A DNA stretch of 64,000 nt from Acidobacteriota bacterium (GTDB taxonomy: Bacteria; Acidobacteriota; Holophagae; Acanthopleuribacterales; Acanthopleuribacteraceae), in assembly GCA_020439745.1 (NCBI GenBank), contig JAGQSC010000017.1, positions 124,001-188,000 of the forward strand. The letters are read 5' to 3'. The notes beneath the pieces are model-generated. The model saw nothing but the letters and a program-made list of their open reading frames with translations, was not told the origin of the DNA and searched no databases. The first letter of the stretch is position 1, and every line of letters begins with the position of its first letter. Shown one piece after another: positions 17,904-26,054 of this stretch. The translations under genes were made by a program, and so were the position numbers.

Positions 17904-19061
17904 TTAGTATCCAGATTCGCGTTGCCGTTTGATTTCGCGAGCAATTACTACTTTTTGGACCTCGGAGGTGCCTTCTCCGATGGTGCACAGCTTGGCATCG
18001 CGCCAGAACTTCTCCGCAGGATACTCGCGTAGATAACCATAACCACCGTGGATCTGAACGGACTCTTCACCCGCCCATACAGCCACTTCCGATGCGTAGT
18101 ATTTGGCCATGGCACACTCGACGGTCTTACCGTGACCCGCGTCTTTATTTTCGGCAGCGCGCAAGGTCAAAAGCCTAGCAGCATCAATGCGGGTACCCAT
18201 ATCGGCCAGTTTGAATTGGATCCCTTGAAAACTGTCAATGGAGCGTTTGAATTGATGACGCTGAGAGGCGTAGTCGCAGGCGGCATCAAAGGCACCTCGC
18301 GCAATACCCAACGACAACGCTGCAATGGAAATACGGCCGCCATCCAACACCATCATGGCCTGCTTGAACCCTTCATTCACCTGACCGATCAGATTGTCGT
18401 CAGGCACAAAACAGTCTTCCATCACTAACTGCGCGGTTTCTGAGCAACGCATGCCTACCTTCTGCTCTTTCTTGCCACCTGACCAACCAGGCATGGACCG
18501 ATCCAGGATAAAGGCCGAAATACCTCGAGTCTTCAGATCGGGTTCGGTTTTTACCAAGACCACAGCCACATCGCCACTGATGGCATGGGTGATGAAGTTT
18601 TTGGTGCCATTCAATATCCAGCCGCCATCCACCTTTTTTGCTGTGGAGATCATGGCGCCCGAATCAGAGCCTGACCCCGGTTCGGTCAATCCCCATGCAC
18701 CCAGGTGCTCACCCGACGCCAGTTTTGGCAGGTACTTGTGTTTCTGTGCTTCGCTACCATGCTGAAGAATATGGCCAGTACACAATGAATTGTGCGCAGC
18801 CACACCCAATGCCACGCCGCCACAAACAGCCGCCAATTCCTCGAGTATGGCCACATAATCCACGTAGCGATAGCCGGAGCCTCCATAGTTTTCAGGGACC
18901 AACACGCCCAACAACCCCAAATCACCCATCTCTTTGAACAAATCCGCAGGAAAATATTCCCGCTCATCCCAGTCGTTCACGTGGGGACGTATGCGCTCGT
19001 CCGCGAACTTTTTCACGGTATCAGCAAGTACGCGCTGATCTTCTGTGTAACCGATGGCCAT
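17904..19061 (-). CDS. Acyl-CoA dehydrogenase
   Basis: A 385-residue FAD enzyme introducing the alpha-beta double bond into short/medium acyl-CoAs. The N-terminal helical domain shows 'LGLLGVLVPENYGGSG', the middle domain 'WGLTEPGSGSDSGAM', and the C-terminal part 'QIHGGYGYLREYPAEKFWRDAK' region and 'IGEGTSEVQ' with catalytic-base candidate E363, the position used in short-chain dehydrogenases. The open frame runs to 19271, but ATG 19061 has AAGGAG just upstream and a near-consensus promoter behind it. It could oxidise propionyl-, butyryl- or branched-chain CoAs; specificity is not readable. Transcribed with coaE. Confidence 0.92.
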   Translation of the reverse strand: MAIGYTEDQRVLADTVKKFADERIRPHVNDWDEREYFPADLFKEMGDLGLLGVLVPENYGGSGYRYVDYVAILEELAAVCGGVALGVAAHNSLCTGHILQHGSEAQKHKYLPKLASGEHLGAWGLTEPGSGSDSGAMISTAKKVDGGWILNGTKNFITHAISGDVAVVLVKTEPDLKTRGISAFILDRSMPGWSGGKKEQKVGMRCSETAQLVMEDCFVPDDNLIGQVNEGFKQAMMVLDGGRISIAALSLGIARGAFDAACDYASQRHQFKRSIDSFQGIQFKLADMGTRIDAARLLTLRAAENKDAGHGKTVECAMAKYYASEVAVWAGEESVQIHGGYGYLREYPAEKFWRDAKLCTIGEGTSEVQKVVIAREIKRQRESGY

Positions 19062-19098
19062 GGGTTGCTCCTTAAGGGTGTGTTTTAAGCACCAGAGC

Positions 19099-19127
19099 AT
19101 TATAGCCAGCCAGCCAAAAACCGCCAA
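19099..19127 (-). promoter_or_regulatory. Strong sigma70-type promoter for acyl-CoA dehydrogenase-coaE
   Basis: On the minus strand TTGGCG (19127-19122) is followed after 17 bp by a perfect TATAAT (19104-19099). The start codon at 19061 would have a leader of about 30 nt containing AAGGAG. Confidence 0.65.
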
Positions 19128-19362
19128 TAGACTGGGTTTTCTGAACCCCCACTCATTTTTTTGCAGGATTTTCTCTAGACATGCGGCTGAAAAGCAAATG
19201 TGAATTGTAGTGAGAATTGATTTCCGGCTTTTTCCAGGTGACAACGATGGAATCCTTGGTCGCAGGAACAAAGCTCAGTGAGCGTTCTAATGCGATTGTG
19301 AATACCGGCATCGAATGCAGTTTTTTTGATCCCGCAGGGATTGCGCAGCTTAACCATCCAAT
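19128..19362. other. Intergenic region, no convincing gene
   Basis: This is the bulk of the 301-bp gap between the aminotransferase stop and the acyl-CoA dehydrogenase start. A possible 41-residue plus-strand ORF runs 19247-19372 and would overlap the convergent aminotransferase end by 10 bp, much like other convergent pairs here, but it has only a weak ribosome site and no recognisable similarity. A small hairpin (ATCCC/GGGAT near 19329-19341) has its T-run on the wrong side for a terminator. Nothing else was seen. Confidence 0.3.
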
Positions 19363-20511
19363 CTATTTTTGAAAGGATTTGGCCAGTTGCTCGACCGCCC
19401 ATTGGATTTGGGGTTCGGTGTTGTGGATGTGCGGGGAAAAGCGAATGTGGCCATCGGGGCTGCCCGCAATGACACCGTGTTCCGCGAGTCTTGTAATGAT
19501 GGGCTGCGGCTTGGTGGGAAAGGGAACCGATACGATGCCGGCATGGGGTTGTATCGCCTGAATTCCTTGAGCGATCAATTGTTGCCAAGTGTATTGGGCC
19601 GATGACTGGATACGTGAGGCGACGATGTCTGGGCCAATTTTTAGGATCAGACTGACTGCCGCTTCTAATCCGGCGGCACCCAAGTTGTTACTGGTCCCAA
19701 ATTCAATGTGATCCGCCGTTTGGCGAAACGGCTTGTCGTAATTGACTAGACCGGGCCCCTGAACCAGGAAATCGACGGGATCAGTTTGGCTCAGCCAGTT
19801 CACCAACCCCGGATTAAGGCGTTCAGCCCATTGGTGATTGATGTAAAGGAATCCAATCCCCTCCGGTCCCATCAACCACTTGTGTCCCCCAGCCGCTACG
19901 AAGTCTATTGCCGTGGCCTTCAAGTCCATGGTCAACGGCACCAGTCCCTGGATGGCGTCCAAACAGATCGCCACCCCGTAATCTGCCCTTACTTTACTCA
20001 GTTGAGCCAGTGAAACTGCTTGACCAGTCTGGTACTGCACCCAAGAAATGGCGAGGAGCTTGGGTTTGGCTGCCATCACACGATGAAAGGCTTGCGTTTC
20101 CTGACGAATGTCGTCCAGCTCAAGCCAATGCACTCGAAGTCCATGGTTTCTAGCAGCTTGCAGCCAGGGTACGACATTGGCCGGAAACTCGTTCTTGACT
20201 AGTACGATGCCGTCCCCCGGCGACCATGGGAATTCCTGCGCCACCACCATCAGCCCATGTGAAGTGTTCAGCGTCAATCCAATTTCGGCGTCCGTCGCGT
20301 GAACCAGTTGCGCCAATTTCTGACGCAGGCTTTGCTTGATGGCCAGTCCCTTGGGCCATGCCCGTGCACCTTGATGCGAAAATGTGGCTGCGTATTCTTG
20401 GATGGCTTTGCAAACTGATTTGGGTGAAGGCGTGGAAGCCGCATGATTGAGGTAGGCGCGGTAGGGTATTTGATCGAACTCATGGGCCCAGGGTTGTGGT
20501 TCAGGCGTCAC
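19363..20511 (-). CDS. Class V aminotransferase (cysteine desulfurase/isopenicillin-N-epimerase-like)
   Basis: A 382-residue PLP enzyme. It begins 'YLNHAASTPSPKSV', has 'LDAIQGLVPL' around the cofactor Asp, PLP lysine K211 in 'AGGHKWLMGPEG', and the C-terminal small domain. This fits the CsdA/epimerase-like subgroup of class V. The SufS/IscS catalytic-Cys loop is not evident ('IRFSPHIHNTEPQI' occupies the end), so a lyase or epimerase role is as likely as sulfur transfer. GTG 20511 has AGGAG 7 bp upstream. It lies alone, with its own promoter and a palindrome over the predicted transcript start. Confidence 0.8.
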   Translation of the reverse strand: MTPEPQPWAHEFDQIPYRAYLNHAASTPSPKSVCKAIQEYAATFSHQGARAWPKGLAIKQSLRQKLAQLVHATDAEIGLTLNTSHGLMVVAQEFPWSPGDGIVLVKNEFPANVVPWLQAARNHGLRVHWLELDDIRQETQAFHRVMAAKPKLLAISWVQYQTGQAVSLAQLSKVRADYGVAICLDAIQGLVPLTMDLKATAIDFVAAGGHKWLMGPEGIGFLYINHQWAERLNPGLVNWLSQTDPVDFLVQGPGLVNYDKPFRQTADHIEFGTSNNLGAAGLEAAVSLILKIGPDIVASRIQSSAQYTWQQLIAQGIQAIQPHAGIVSVPFPTKPQPIITRLAEHGVIAGSPDGHIRFSPHIHNTEPQIQWAVEQLAKSFQK

Positions 20512-20527
20512 GGTGTACTCCTCGTCG

Positions 20528-20569
20528 ATTTGTCACAAATCATATACGAGTGCGTATGGAAGATTCCAA
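20528..20569 (-). promoter_or_regulatory. Promoter with overlapping 13-bp palindrome, class V aminotransferase gene
   Basis: On the minus strand TTGGAA (20569-20564) and TATATG (20546-20541) have a 17-bp spacer. Immediately downstream is the perfect palindrome ATTTGTCACAAAT (20528-20540), which would cover the transcript start and is a plausible repressor operator. The gene's GTG start is at 20511. Confidence 0.45.
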
Positions 20570-20588
20570 ATCAGGTTTGTGGCTAAGT

Positions 20589-20617
20589 TTGCCAGCGTGC
20601 ATGTTCGGCGTTAGAAT
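20589..20617 (+). promoter_or_regulatory. Promoter of Ser/Thr kinase gene
   Basis: TTGCCA (20589-20594) and TAGAAT (20612-20617) are spaced 17 bp apart. The expected leader is only about 20 nt before ATG 20644, and no Shine-Dalgarno sequence is visible. Confidence 0.5.
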
Positions 20618-20643
20618 AGGCGTCTCCCTTATTTCCTGCTGGA

Positions 20644-21915
20644 ATGGTTTTATTCGTGACCGCAACGCTGTCCAAACTCGGTAAGTACCAGATACTCGGG
20701 GTCTTGGGAAAAGGATCCATGGGCGTGGTCTACAAGGGAATCGACCCCAGGATCGGCAAGTTAGTAGCCATCAAGACCATGAACCAGAAGCATCTGTCTG
20801 ACCCCAATATGCAGGAACGCTTCTATCGTGAAGGCAACATCTTGGGCCAGCTCACCCACCGCAATATTATTTCGGTGTACAACGTGGGTGAAGACCAAGA
20901 CACCTGCTATATCGCCATGGAATACCTAGACGGCACAACCCTCGAGCGCATCATTCGCGGCAAGAAGATGAAGCTATCACTGCAGAAGAGGCTGGATATT
21001 GTGAAACAGGTGTGTGAAGGAATTCACGCTGCACACCAGCAAGGCATCATCCATCGAGACTTGAAACCTGCCAATATCTTCTTGTTAAACGATGATCATG
21101 TGAAGGTGTTGGATTTTGGCGTCGCCCATTTCAAAAACAGCCAATTGACCACCTCGGGCGTGGTGATTGGCACCATCAATTACATTGCTCCCGAACAGAT
21201 TACCGGTCTCAAGATTGATCACCGCGCCGATATTTTCAGTTTGGGCGTGATTCTGTATGAGATGTTGTCGGGAAATCACCCGTTTGTCGGTAAGAACCTC
21301 TCCCAAACCATGGTGCGAATCATTAATGAAGAGACACCGCGCATTCCCGATATTCCTGAATCATTAAATCAAGTGGTTCGCCGATCCTTAGAAAAGGACC
21401 GCGACCGGAGATACGAGTCGGCTATGGATCTCGCCGCCGATCTGGACAACGTGATTCGGACCGAAGCCTTGGTGGACACACTTCACGACGAAACCATCGT
21501 CGATGCGGACTTGCAAAAGGCCCAGGTCTCCTACGTTCGGAAACTGGTGGAGGAGAGAATCCAGTCCATAGAGGAAGCATTGCGCAGTGAAGAAGTGGAT
21601 CACGCTGAAGGCCTTATCCAACAGCTCACCAGTTATGTAGACAATACGGCTGTGATCGAACCGCTCATGGACAGACTGGCGGAGGTCAAGAAGCAACGTA
21701 GTTTGCGTATGAGTTTTGTCAGTCAGCTCACCCACGACACGCTCTTGAAAGCCAACCGCGAAATGGAGCAGAAACACTATGTGGTGGCGATTGAATATTG
21801 CCAGAAAGTGTTGAAAATGGACCCAGGAAATCAAGACGCGCGCATTATCAAGGCCAACTGTATCAAAAAGCTTCAAAAATTTCTCGATCGTGTGGGTAAG
21901 TCGAGTCTTACTTGA
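20644..21915 (+). CDS. Soluble eukaryotic-type Ser/Thr protein kinase with TPR-like tail
   Basis: 423 residues. The kinase domain (about 10-275) is complete: glycine loop 'LGKGSMGVVYKG', K44 in 'AIKTM', catalytic D139 in 'HRDLKPANI', D157 of DFG, and 'GTINYIAPEQ' in the activation segment. After it comes a Glu-rich, probably coiled-coil region (about 285-365) and one TPR-like unit ending 'YCQKVLKMDPGNQDARII'. There is no membrane helix, so it should be cytoplasmic. ATG 20644 or the in-frame GTG 20656 may be the start; neither has a ribosome site. Targets are unknown. Its end overlaps the convergent oxidoreductase by 8 bp. Confidence 0.9.
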   Translation: MVLFVTATLSKLGKYQILGVLGKGSMGVVYKGIDPRIGKLVAIKTMNQKHLSDPNMQERFYREGNILGQLTHRNIISVYNVGEDQDTCYIAMEYLDGTTLERIIRGKKMKLSLQKRLDIVKQVCEGIHAAHQQGIIHRDLKPANIFLLNDDHVKVLDFGVAHFKNSQLTTSGVVIGTINYIAPEQITGLKIDHRADIFSLGVILYEMLSGNHPFVGKNLSQTMVRIINEETPRIPDIPESLNQVVRRSLEKDRDRRYESAMDLAADLDNVIRTEALVDTLHDETIVDADLQKAQVSYVRKLVEERIQSIEEALRSEEVDHAEGLIQQLTSYVDNTAVIEPLMDRLAEVKKQRSLRMSFVSQLTHDTLLKANREMEQKHYVVAIEYCQKVLKMDPGNQDARIIKANCIKKLQKFLDRVGKSSLT

Positions 21916-23524
21916 CACTCAGTTCGGTCAGGATCTGCTCTGCCGCTTTGAGGCCGTCTACAGCGGCACTGATGATGCCACCCGCATAACCAGCGCCTTC
22001 CCCAACGGGATAGAGCCCTTTTGTGTTGATGGATTGCATATGAATGCCACGAGTGATGCGCAAGGGGGAACTGCTACGGCTTTCCACCGCCAGCAACATC
22101 CCAGTCTCATATCCCTTGATCTTGCGGCCGAAGTTACGCAGGGCAGTCCTCATGGGGACCACAAGCCACGGGGGAAGTAATTCGTTGAGATCGCATGCTT
22201 GAATTCCGGGCCTAAAGTCCGAGGTGAGTAGTTTGCCCGAATGTCGGTTGGCCAGGAAATCTTCGATGGTCATCGCTGGCGCGAAATAGGGTTGGCCGAC
22301 CGCTGCATAGCATCTGGACTCCAATTGTTGTTGGAATGCTAGGCCCATTAATGGATGGTTTTCAAAACCGGCACGGACCAAGTCTTCCGGTTCCACCTGC
22401 ACAACGATTCCTGAGTTGGCAAAACGCGCCGACCGATTGGCGTTGCTCATACCATTCACAACCATTTGCCCCGGCTCTGTAGGGGTCGGCACGATCAGTC
22501 CGCCTGGACACATGCAAAACGAATAGACGCCACGCGTGCCAAACTCTGTTTCCACTTGGCAAGTGAGGCGGTATTCGGCGGCACCGAGTATTTCTGCTAC
22601 CGATGAGTCTCCGTATTGCGCCTGATTGATCAGGTTTTGTGGGTGTTCGGCGCGAACACCTACCGCAAACGATTTGGGCTCCATGGCAACGCCGATCTCG
22701 TGGAGCATGTTGAAGGTGTCGCGTGCCGAATGGCCTATGGCCAACACTACGCGGTCGCCCGTGATCTCTTTTCCGGTTTGGTCACGAATACCTGCAACCC
22801 GCCCATCCTTTTGCAGAAGGACGTCCATTCTCGTGTTGAATTGAATGTCTACACCGCGATCCAGGAGATGATGGCGAATGTTCTGAATGATGCGCATCAA
22901 TCGGTCTGTGCCCAAGTGTGGATGGGCATCGACCAAGATCTGGGGCGGTGCACCATACTGGACTAACTGACCCATAACCCATTTCACAAACGGGTGTTTG
23001 ATGCGCGTGTAAAGTTTGCCGTCTGTGTAAGTGCCAGCGCCACCCTCCCCAAAACACACGTTACTTTCAGGATTGAGCACGCCTTTGGAGCGCAGTTGGC
23101 CAATGTCCCTCATTCTGGGTTCTACCGGTTGGCCCCGCTCAATTAATTGGGTCTTGACGCCTGCATCTGCTAAAGCTAGTGCGCAAAAAAGGCCGGCTGG
23201 GCCAGATCCAACTACGATCACAGGGTGTGAAGGGGAAGCGACGCTGCGATTCAAACCCTGGGGTTTGCTGAGGTCGCTCGACAACGTATTCAAAGCCGCC
23301 ACATTCTGTCCCGTATGTTTTAGTGGCTCGGTCAGCACAACCTCAATCTGCCACAGCCAGGAAATTGCGCTGCGCTTCCGCGCGTCAATGGATTCTTTGA
23401 CCAAAGTTGCGCTTTCGATATGAGAAATCGGTACGTCGAGCGCTAATGAAGCTGTCTCTTTGAGGTCGGGCCTGTTTGCTTGAATGGGGACGCGAACATC
23501 GCGAATGAGGTAGTATGCGGTCAT
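21908..23524 (-). CDS. FAD-dependent dehydrogenase, COG2509 family
   Basis: 538 residues. An N-terminal small domain of about 100 residues ('YLIRDVRVPI...') precedes the dinucleotide motif 'VGSGPAGLFCALALADAG'. Also visible are 'GIRDQTGKEITGDRVVLAIGHSARDTF' split motifs, 'FCMCPGG', and the closing 'YPVGEGAGYAGGI'. This is the pattern of the widespread uncharacterised FAD-dependent dehydrogenases of COG2509; the physiological substrate is not known. The frame is open upstream to 23812, but ATG 23524 starts the family's conserved N-terminus. It is divergent from murB and convergent with the kinase gene. Confidence 0.85.
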   Translation of the reverse strand: MTAYYLIRDVRVPIQANRPDLKETASLALDVPISHIESATLVKESIDARKRSAISWLWQIEVVLTEPLKHTGQNVAALNTLSSDLSKPQGLNRSVASPSHPVIVVGSGPAGLFCALALADAGVKTQLIERGQPVEPRMRDIGQLRSKGVLNPESNVCFGEGGAGTYTDGKLYTRIKHPFVKWVMGQLVQYGAPPQILVDAHPHLGTDRLMRIIQNIRHHLLDRGVDIQFNTRMDVLLQKDGRVAGIRDQTGKEITGDRVVLAIGHSARDTFNMLHEIGVAMEPKSFAVGVRAEHPQNLINQAQYGDSSVAEILGAAEYRLTCQVETEFGTRGVYSFCMCPGGLIVPTPTEPGQMVVNGMSNANRSARFANSGIVVQVEPEDLVRAGFENHPLMGLAFQQQLESRCYAAVGQPYFAPAMTIEDFLANRHSGKLLTSDFRPGIQACDLNELLPPWLVVPMRTALRNFGRKIKGYETGMLLAVESRSSSPLRITRGIHMQSINTKGLYPVGEGAGYAGGIISAAVDGLKAAEQILTELSVK

Positions 23525-23591
23525 TTGGTGGTGTTGCCCTCGAAGTGGCCCATCATCCCGCATTCCAAGAAAAGTGGCAAGGTGACCTGTA

Positions 23592-24644
23592 TTGGACCCA
23601 GATTGGTTGCAATCGAATCGTGCGCTCGCGAGTTTCACAAGTATGGCTGTGGGTGGTCCAGCTCGTTGGTTTGTGAATGTGGATTCGGCAGCAAGGTTGT
23701 GCGAGGCCCTGGACCTGGCCCACAGCCGCAAATGGTCGGTTCTGGTTCTTGGGGGCGGCAGCAATCTAGTCATAGACGACACAGGTTTCGATGGTCTGGT
23801 TTTGCATATCAATCTGCTTGGCCTTCAGACAAACATGGAAGGCGGCGCGACTGCAGTACGAGTTGCGGCCGGTGAACCCTTTGACAGGGTGATTCAACGA
23901 TTGGTGGGTATGGGACTGGGTGGCGTTGAGTGTCTATCGGGTATTCCTGGGGCCGCAGGTGCGGCGCCTATCCAAAACATCGGTGCCTACGGTCAAGAGA
24001 TTTGCGAGGTCGTTCAGTCGGTGGAAGCGGTTTCACTTGAAACGGGAATGACGAAGTGTTTTGATCGTGAGGCTTGCGATTTTTCGTACCGCAACAGTCT
24101 ATTCAAGCGGGATCCTCATTGGGTGGTCACCTCAATGACGCTGTTCCTGGAACCCAGCGAATACGGCAACGTCAGCTATCGCGATGTTCAGCGCTTTTTT
24201 TCGGCTTCGGGCACACCGACGACCCTCAGCGCGGTGCGAGACGCCGTACTTTCGATCAGGCGGTCCAAATCGATGGTGCTTGATCCCAATGACCCCAACA
24301 GTCGCGGGTGCGGCTCGTTTTTCACCAATCCAATCGTCGAACCCGATGTGATCAATCGGTTGCGTGCAGACACTCCTGACGTCCCGGCCTATCCCACCCA
24401 AAATGGTCGATTTAAGTTATCGGCTGGTTGGTTGATTGAGCACGCAGGGCTGAAACGAGGCACGCGTTTTGGCAGGGTTGGGCTTTCGCCCAAACATGCC
24501 CTGGCGATTATCAATTTGGGTGGTGCCTGCGCCAAAGATGTTGTCCATGCTGCTTCCGTGGTTCGTCGGCAGGTGTTTGATCAATTTGGCGTGGTGTTGG
24601 TACCTGAGCCAGTCTTGGTGGGTGTCGCATTGGATCCGATGTGA
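23592..24644 (+). CDS. murB: UDP-N-acetylenolpyruvoylglucosamine reductase
   Basis: A 350-residue FAD enzyme that reduces UDP-GlcNAc-enolpyruvate to UDP-MurNAc for peptidoglycan. Motifs: 'ASFTSMAVGGPARWF', 'LGGGSNLVI' (FAD), 'AAPIQNIGAYGQEI', catalytic Ser S242 in 'GCGSFFTNPIV', and E339 in 'LVPEPVLVG'. The Tyr-containing 'FSYRNSLFK' motif is the E. coli-like type I MurB form. It is unusual that the gene sits outside a mur/fts cluster. ATG 23592 was chosen. The stop overlaps the DUF523 GTG start. Confidence 0.93.
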   Translation: MDPDWLQSNRALASFTSMAVGGPARWFVNVDSAARLCEALDLAHSRKWSVLVLGGGSNLVIDDTGFDGLVLHINLLGLQTNMEGGATAVRVAAGEPFDRVIQRLVGMGLGGVECLSGIPGAAGAAPIQNIGAYGQEICEVVQSVEAVSLETGMTKCFDREACDFSYRNSLFKRDPHWVVTSMTLFLEPSEYGNVSYRDVQRFFSASGTPTTLSAVRDAVLSIRRSKSMVLDPNDPNSRGCGSFFTNPIVEPDVINRLRADTPDVPAYPTQNGRFKLSAGWLIEHAGLKRGTRFGRVGLSPKHALAIINLGGACAKDVVHAASVVRRQVFDQFGVVLVPEPVLVGVALDPM

Positions 24645-25390
24645 TCAAACCCCGCGTTGGTATCTCGTCCTGTCTGATGGGTGAAAAGGTCCGTTACGAC
24701 GGCGGACACAAACTCATGCAAACCGTCCTGGCGAAAGTCGGTGGTTGGGTTGAATGGGTACCTTTTTGTCCAGAGGTAGCCATGGGATTGGGGGTCCCCC
24801 GCGAACCGATGCATGCACGCCATGGTGTGCATGGCCTTGAACTGGTAGGCAACCAGTCTGGATCGGTTTTTAGCGACTTCTTGTCATGGAACACGCAGCT
24901 CAACAGAGTATTTGATGGGTACGTTTTCAAATCCAAGTCACCTTCTTGCGGCCTGGATATCCCTATTCAGCCTGCGGGGTCACGCTCATTTGGGGCTTTT
25001 TCGTCGCGAATTGCGGGTCGGGAAACCGCAGTCTGCGAAGAGCGTGATTTGGATGATAGTGAGGCGCTTGTTTCGTTTTTCGAATCGGTTTTTTTGATCG
25101 CGGAAAGCAGAGTTTGGGAAGCGCGAGGGCGTGCGGTACAAGACTTCGCGGCCACCGTCTCCTTGGGATTACGCATTCGCGGAGGTGAGCCTCACACAAT
25201 CCGGGATTACGGCGCGTTGCGTAACTTTCTAGCCAAGCCTGTACAATCAGATGCGGTGCTGACCTTAAAAGAAGCCCTCAATCTTGATTTCGCAACGGAT
25301 AGCTTATGTGAGATGCGTCGGTACGTACATCAACTCAAGATGGGGCCTGAATTTGCTCGATTCTCGGCTCCTGTTCCCTTTGAATTTTAG
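24641..25390 (+). CDS. DUF523-domain protein
   Basis: 249 residues. The N-terminal half matches DUF523: 'ISSCLMGEKVRYDGGHK', 'VPFCPEVAMGLGVPREP', and 'SKSPSCGLDIP' with the conserved Cys residues. The C-terminal 100 residues do not show the full DUF1722 partner domain often fused to DUF523, only a helical stretch. Function is unknown; conserved Cys suggest metal or redox chemistry. The GTG start overlaps murB's ATG-TGA end, so translation is probably coupled. Confidence 0.8.
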   Translation: MIKPRVGISSCLMGEKVRYDGGHKLMQTVLAKVGGWVEWVPFCPEVAMGLGVPREPMHARHGVHGLELVGNQSGSVFSDFLSWNTQLNRVFDGYVFKSKSPSCGLDIPIQPAGSRSFGAFSSRIAGRETAVCEERDLDDSEALVSFFESVFLIAESRVWEARGRAVQDFAATVSLGLRIRGGEPHTIRDYGALRNFLAKPVQSDAVLTLKEALNLDFATDSLCEMRRYVHQLKMGPEFARFSAPVPFEF

Positions 25391-25399
25391 GAGGTTGCC

Positions 25400-25951
25400 A
25401 TGCATTTAGAACTGGAGCATTTAACCCACAATCCTCAGATACCGGACTCATGCTATGTGGATCGGAGTGCCCGGATCAACGGCGATGTGCGCTTGGGTGA
25501 GCACTGCTCTGTGTGGTTTAACGTGTCGATACGCGGAGATGTCCACGAAATCCGTGTGGGTGAGCGCACGAATATTCAGGACAACTGCATCTTTCACACA
25601 TCCTACAAGGAACATTCGCTTCACATAGGTGACGACGTGACGTTTGGTCATGGCGTGATCGCACATGGATGCACCATCGGCAACCGCGTCTTGATTGGCA
25701 TGGGCTCGATTGTCATGGATGGGGCTGTGATCGCCGACGATGTAATCATCGGTGCGGGTTCTCTAGTTACTGAAGGTAAGCAAATCCCTTCCGGTATGCT
25801 GGCGCTTGGCAGACCTGCCAAAGTGGTGCGACCACTCACAGAGTCTGAACGCGCCTTGTTAGTAGAACGCGCCCAGCATTACATGGCGTATGCAGACGCA
25901 TATCGTAGGGTTGGGAAGTTCACCCGTTGGCAAGATCATCCATTTAAGTAA
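25400..25951 (+). CDS. Gamma-carbonic-anhydrase-like hexapeptide protein
   Basis: A 183-residue left-handed beta-helix protein (YrdA/PaaY family). Repeated hexapeptides run through 'ARINGDVRLGEHCSVWFNVSI' split over residues 22-42, then 'RGDVHEIRVGERTNIQDN'. His residues in 'FHTS' and 'FGHGVIAHGC' are the zinc ligands of gamma-carbonic anhydrases. A C-terminal helix follows 'ALGRPAKVVRPLT'. It may hydrate CO2 or only share the fold; activity varies in the family. TAGGAGG lies just before ATG 25400, 9 bp after the DUF523 gene. Confidence 0.88.
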   Translation: MHLELEHLTHNPQIPDSCYVDRSARINGDVRLGEHCSVWFNVSIRGDVHEIRVGERTNIQDNCIFHTSYKEHSLHIGDDVTFGHGVIAHGCTIGNRVLIGMGSIVMDGAVIADDVIIGAGSLVTEGKQIPSGMLALGRPAKVVRPLTESERALLVERAQHYMAYADAYRRVGKFTRWQDHPFK

Positions 25952-26054
25952 TTCACATATTTGTGCGATGGTAAAAGTAGGTCAACATGAGGAACCTTTG
26001 GTACAGTAATTGCGTAAGCCAAAGCTATTGAACGATTCGCCGCGCGGAGGTCAC

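Noticed and set aside
19329-19341. ATCCC/GGGAT hairpin beside a T7 run
   Set aside because: The T-run precedes the hairpin on the plus strand, and no gene ends in that direction; not an intrinsic terminator.
19247-19372. 41-residue plus-strand ORF before the class V aminotransferase end
   Set aside because: Weak ribosome site and no similarity; kept only as a note in the intergenic entry.
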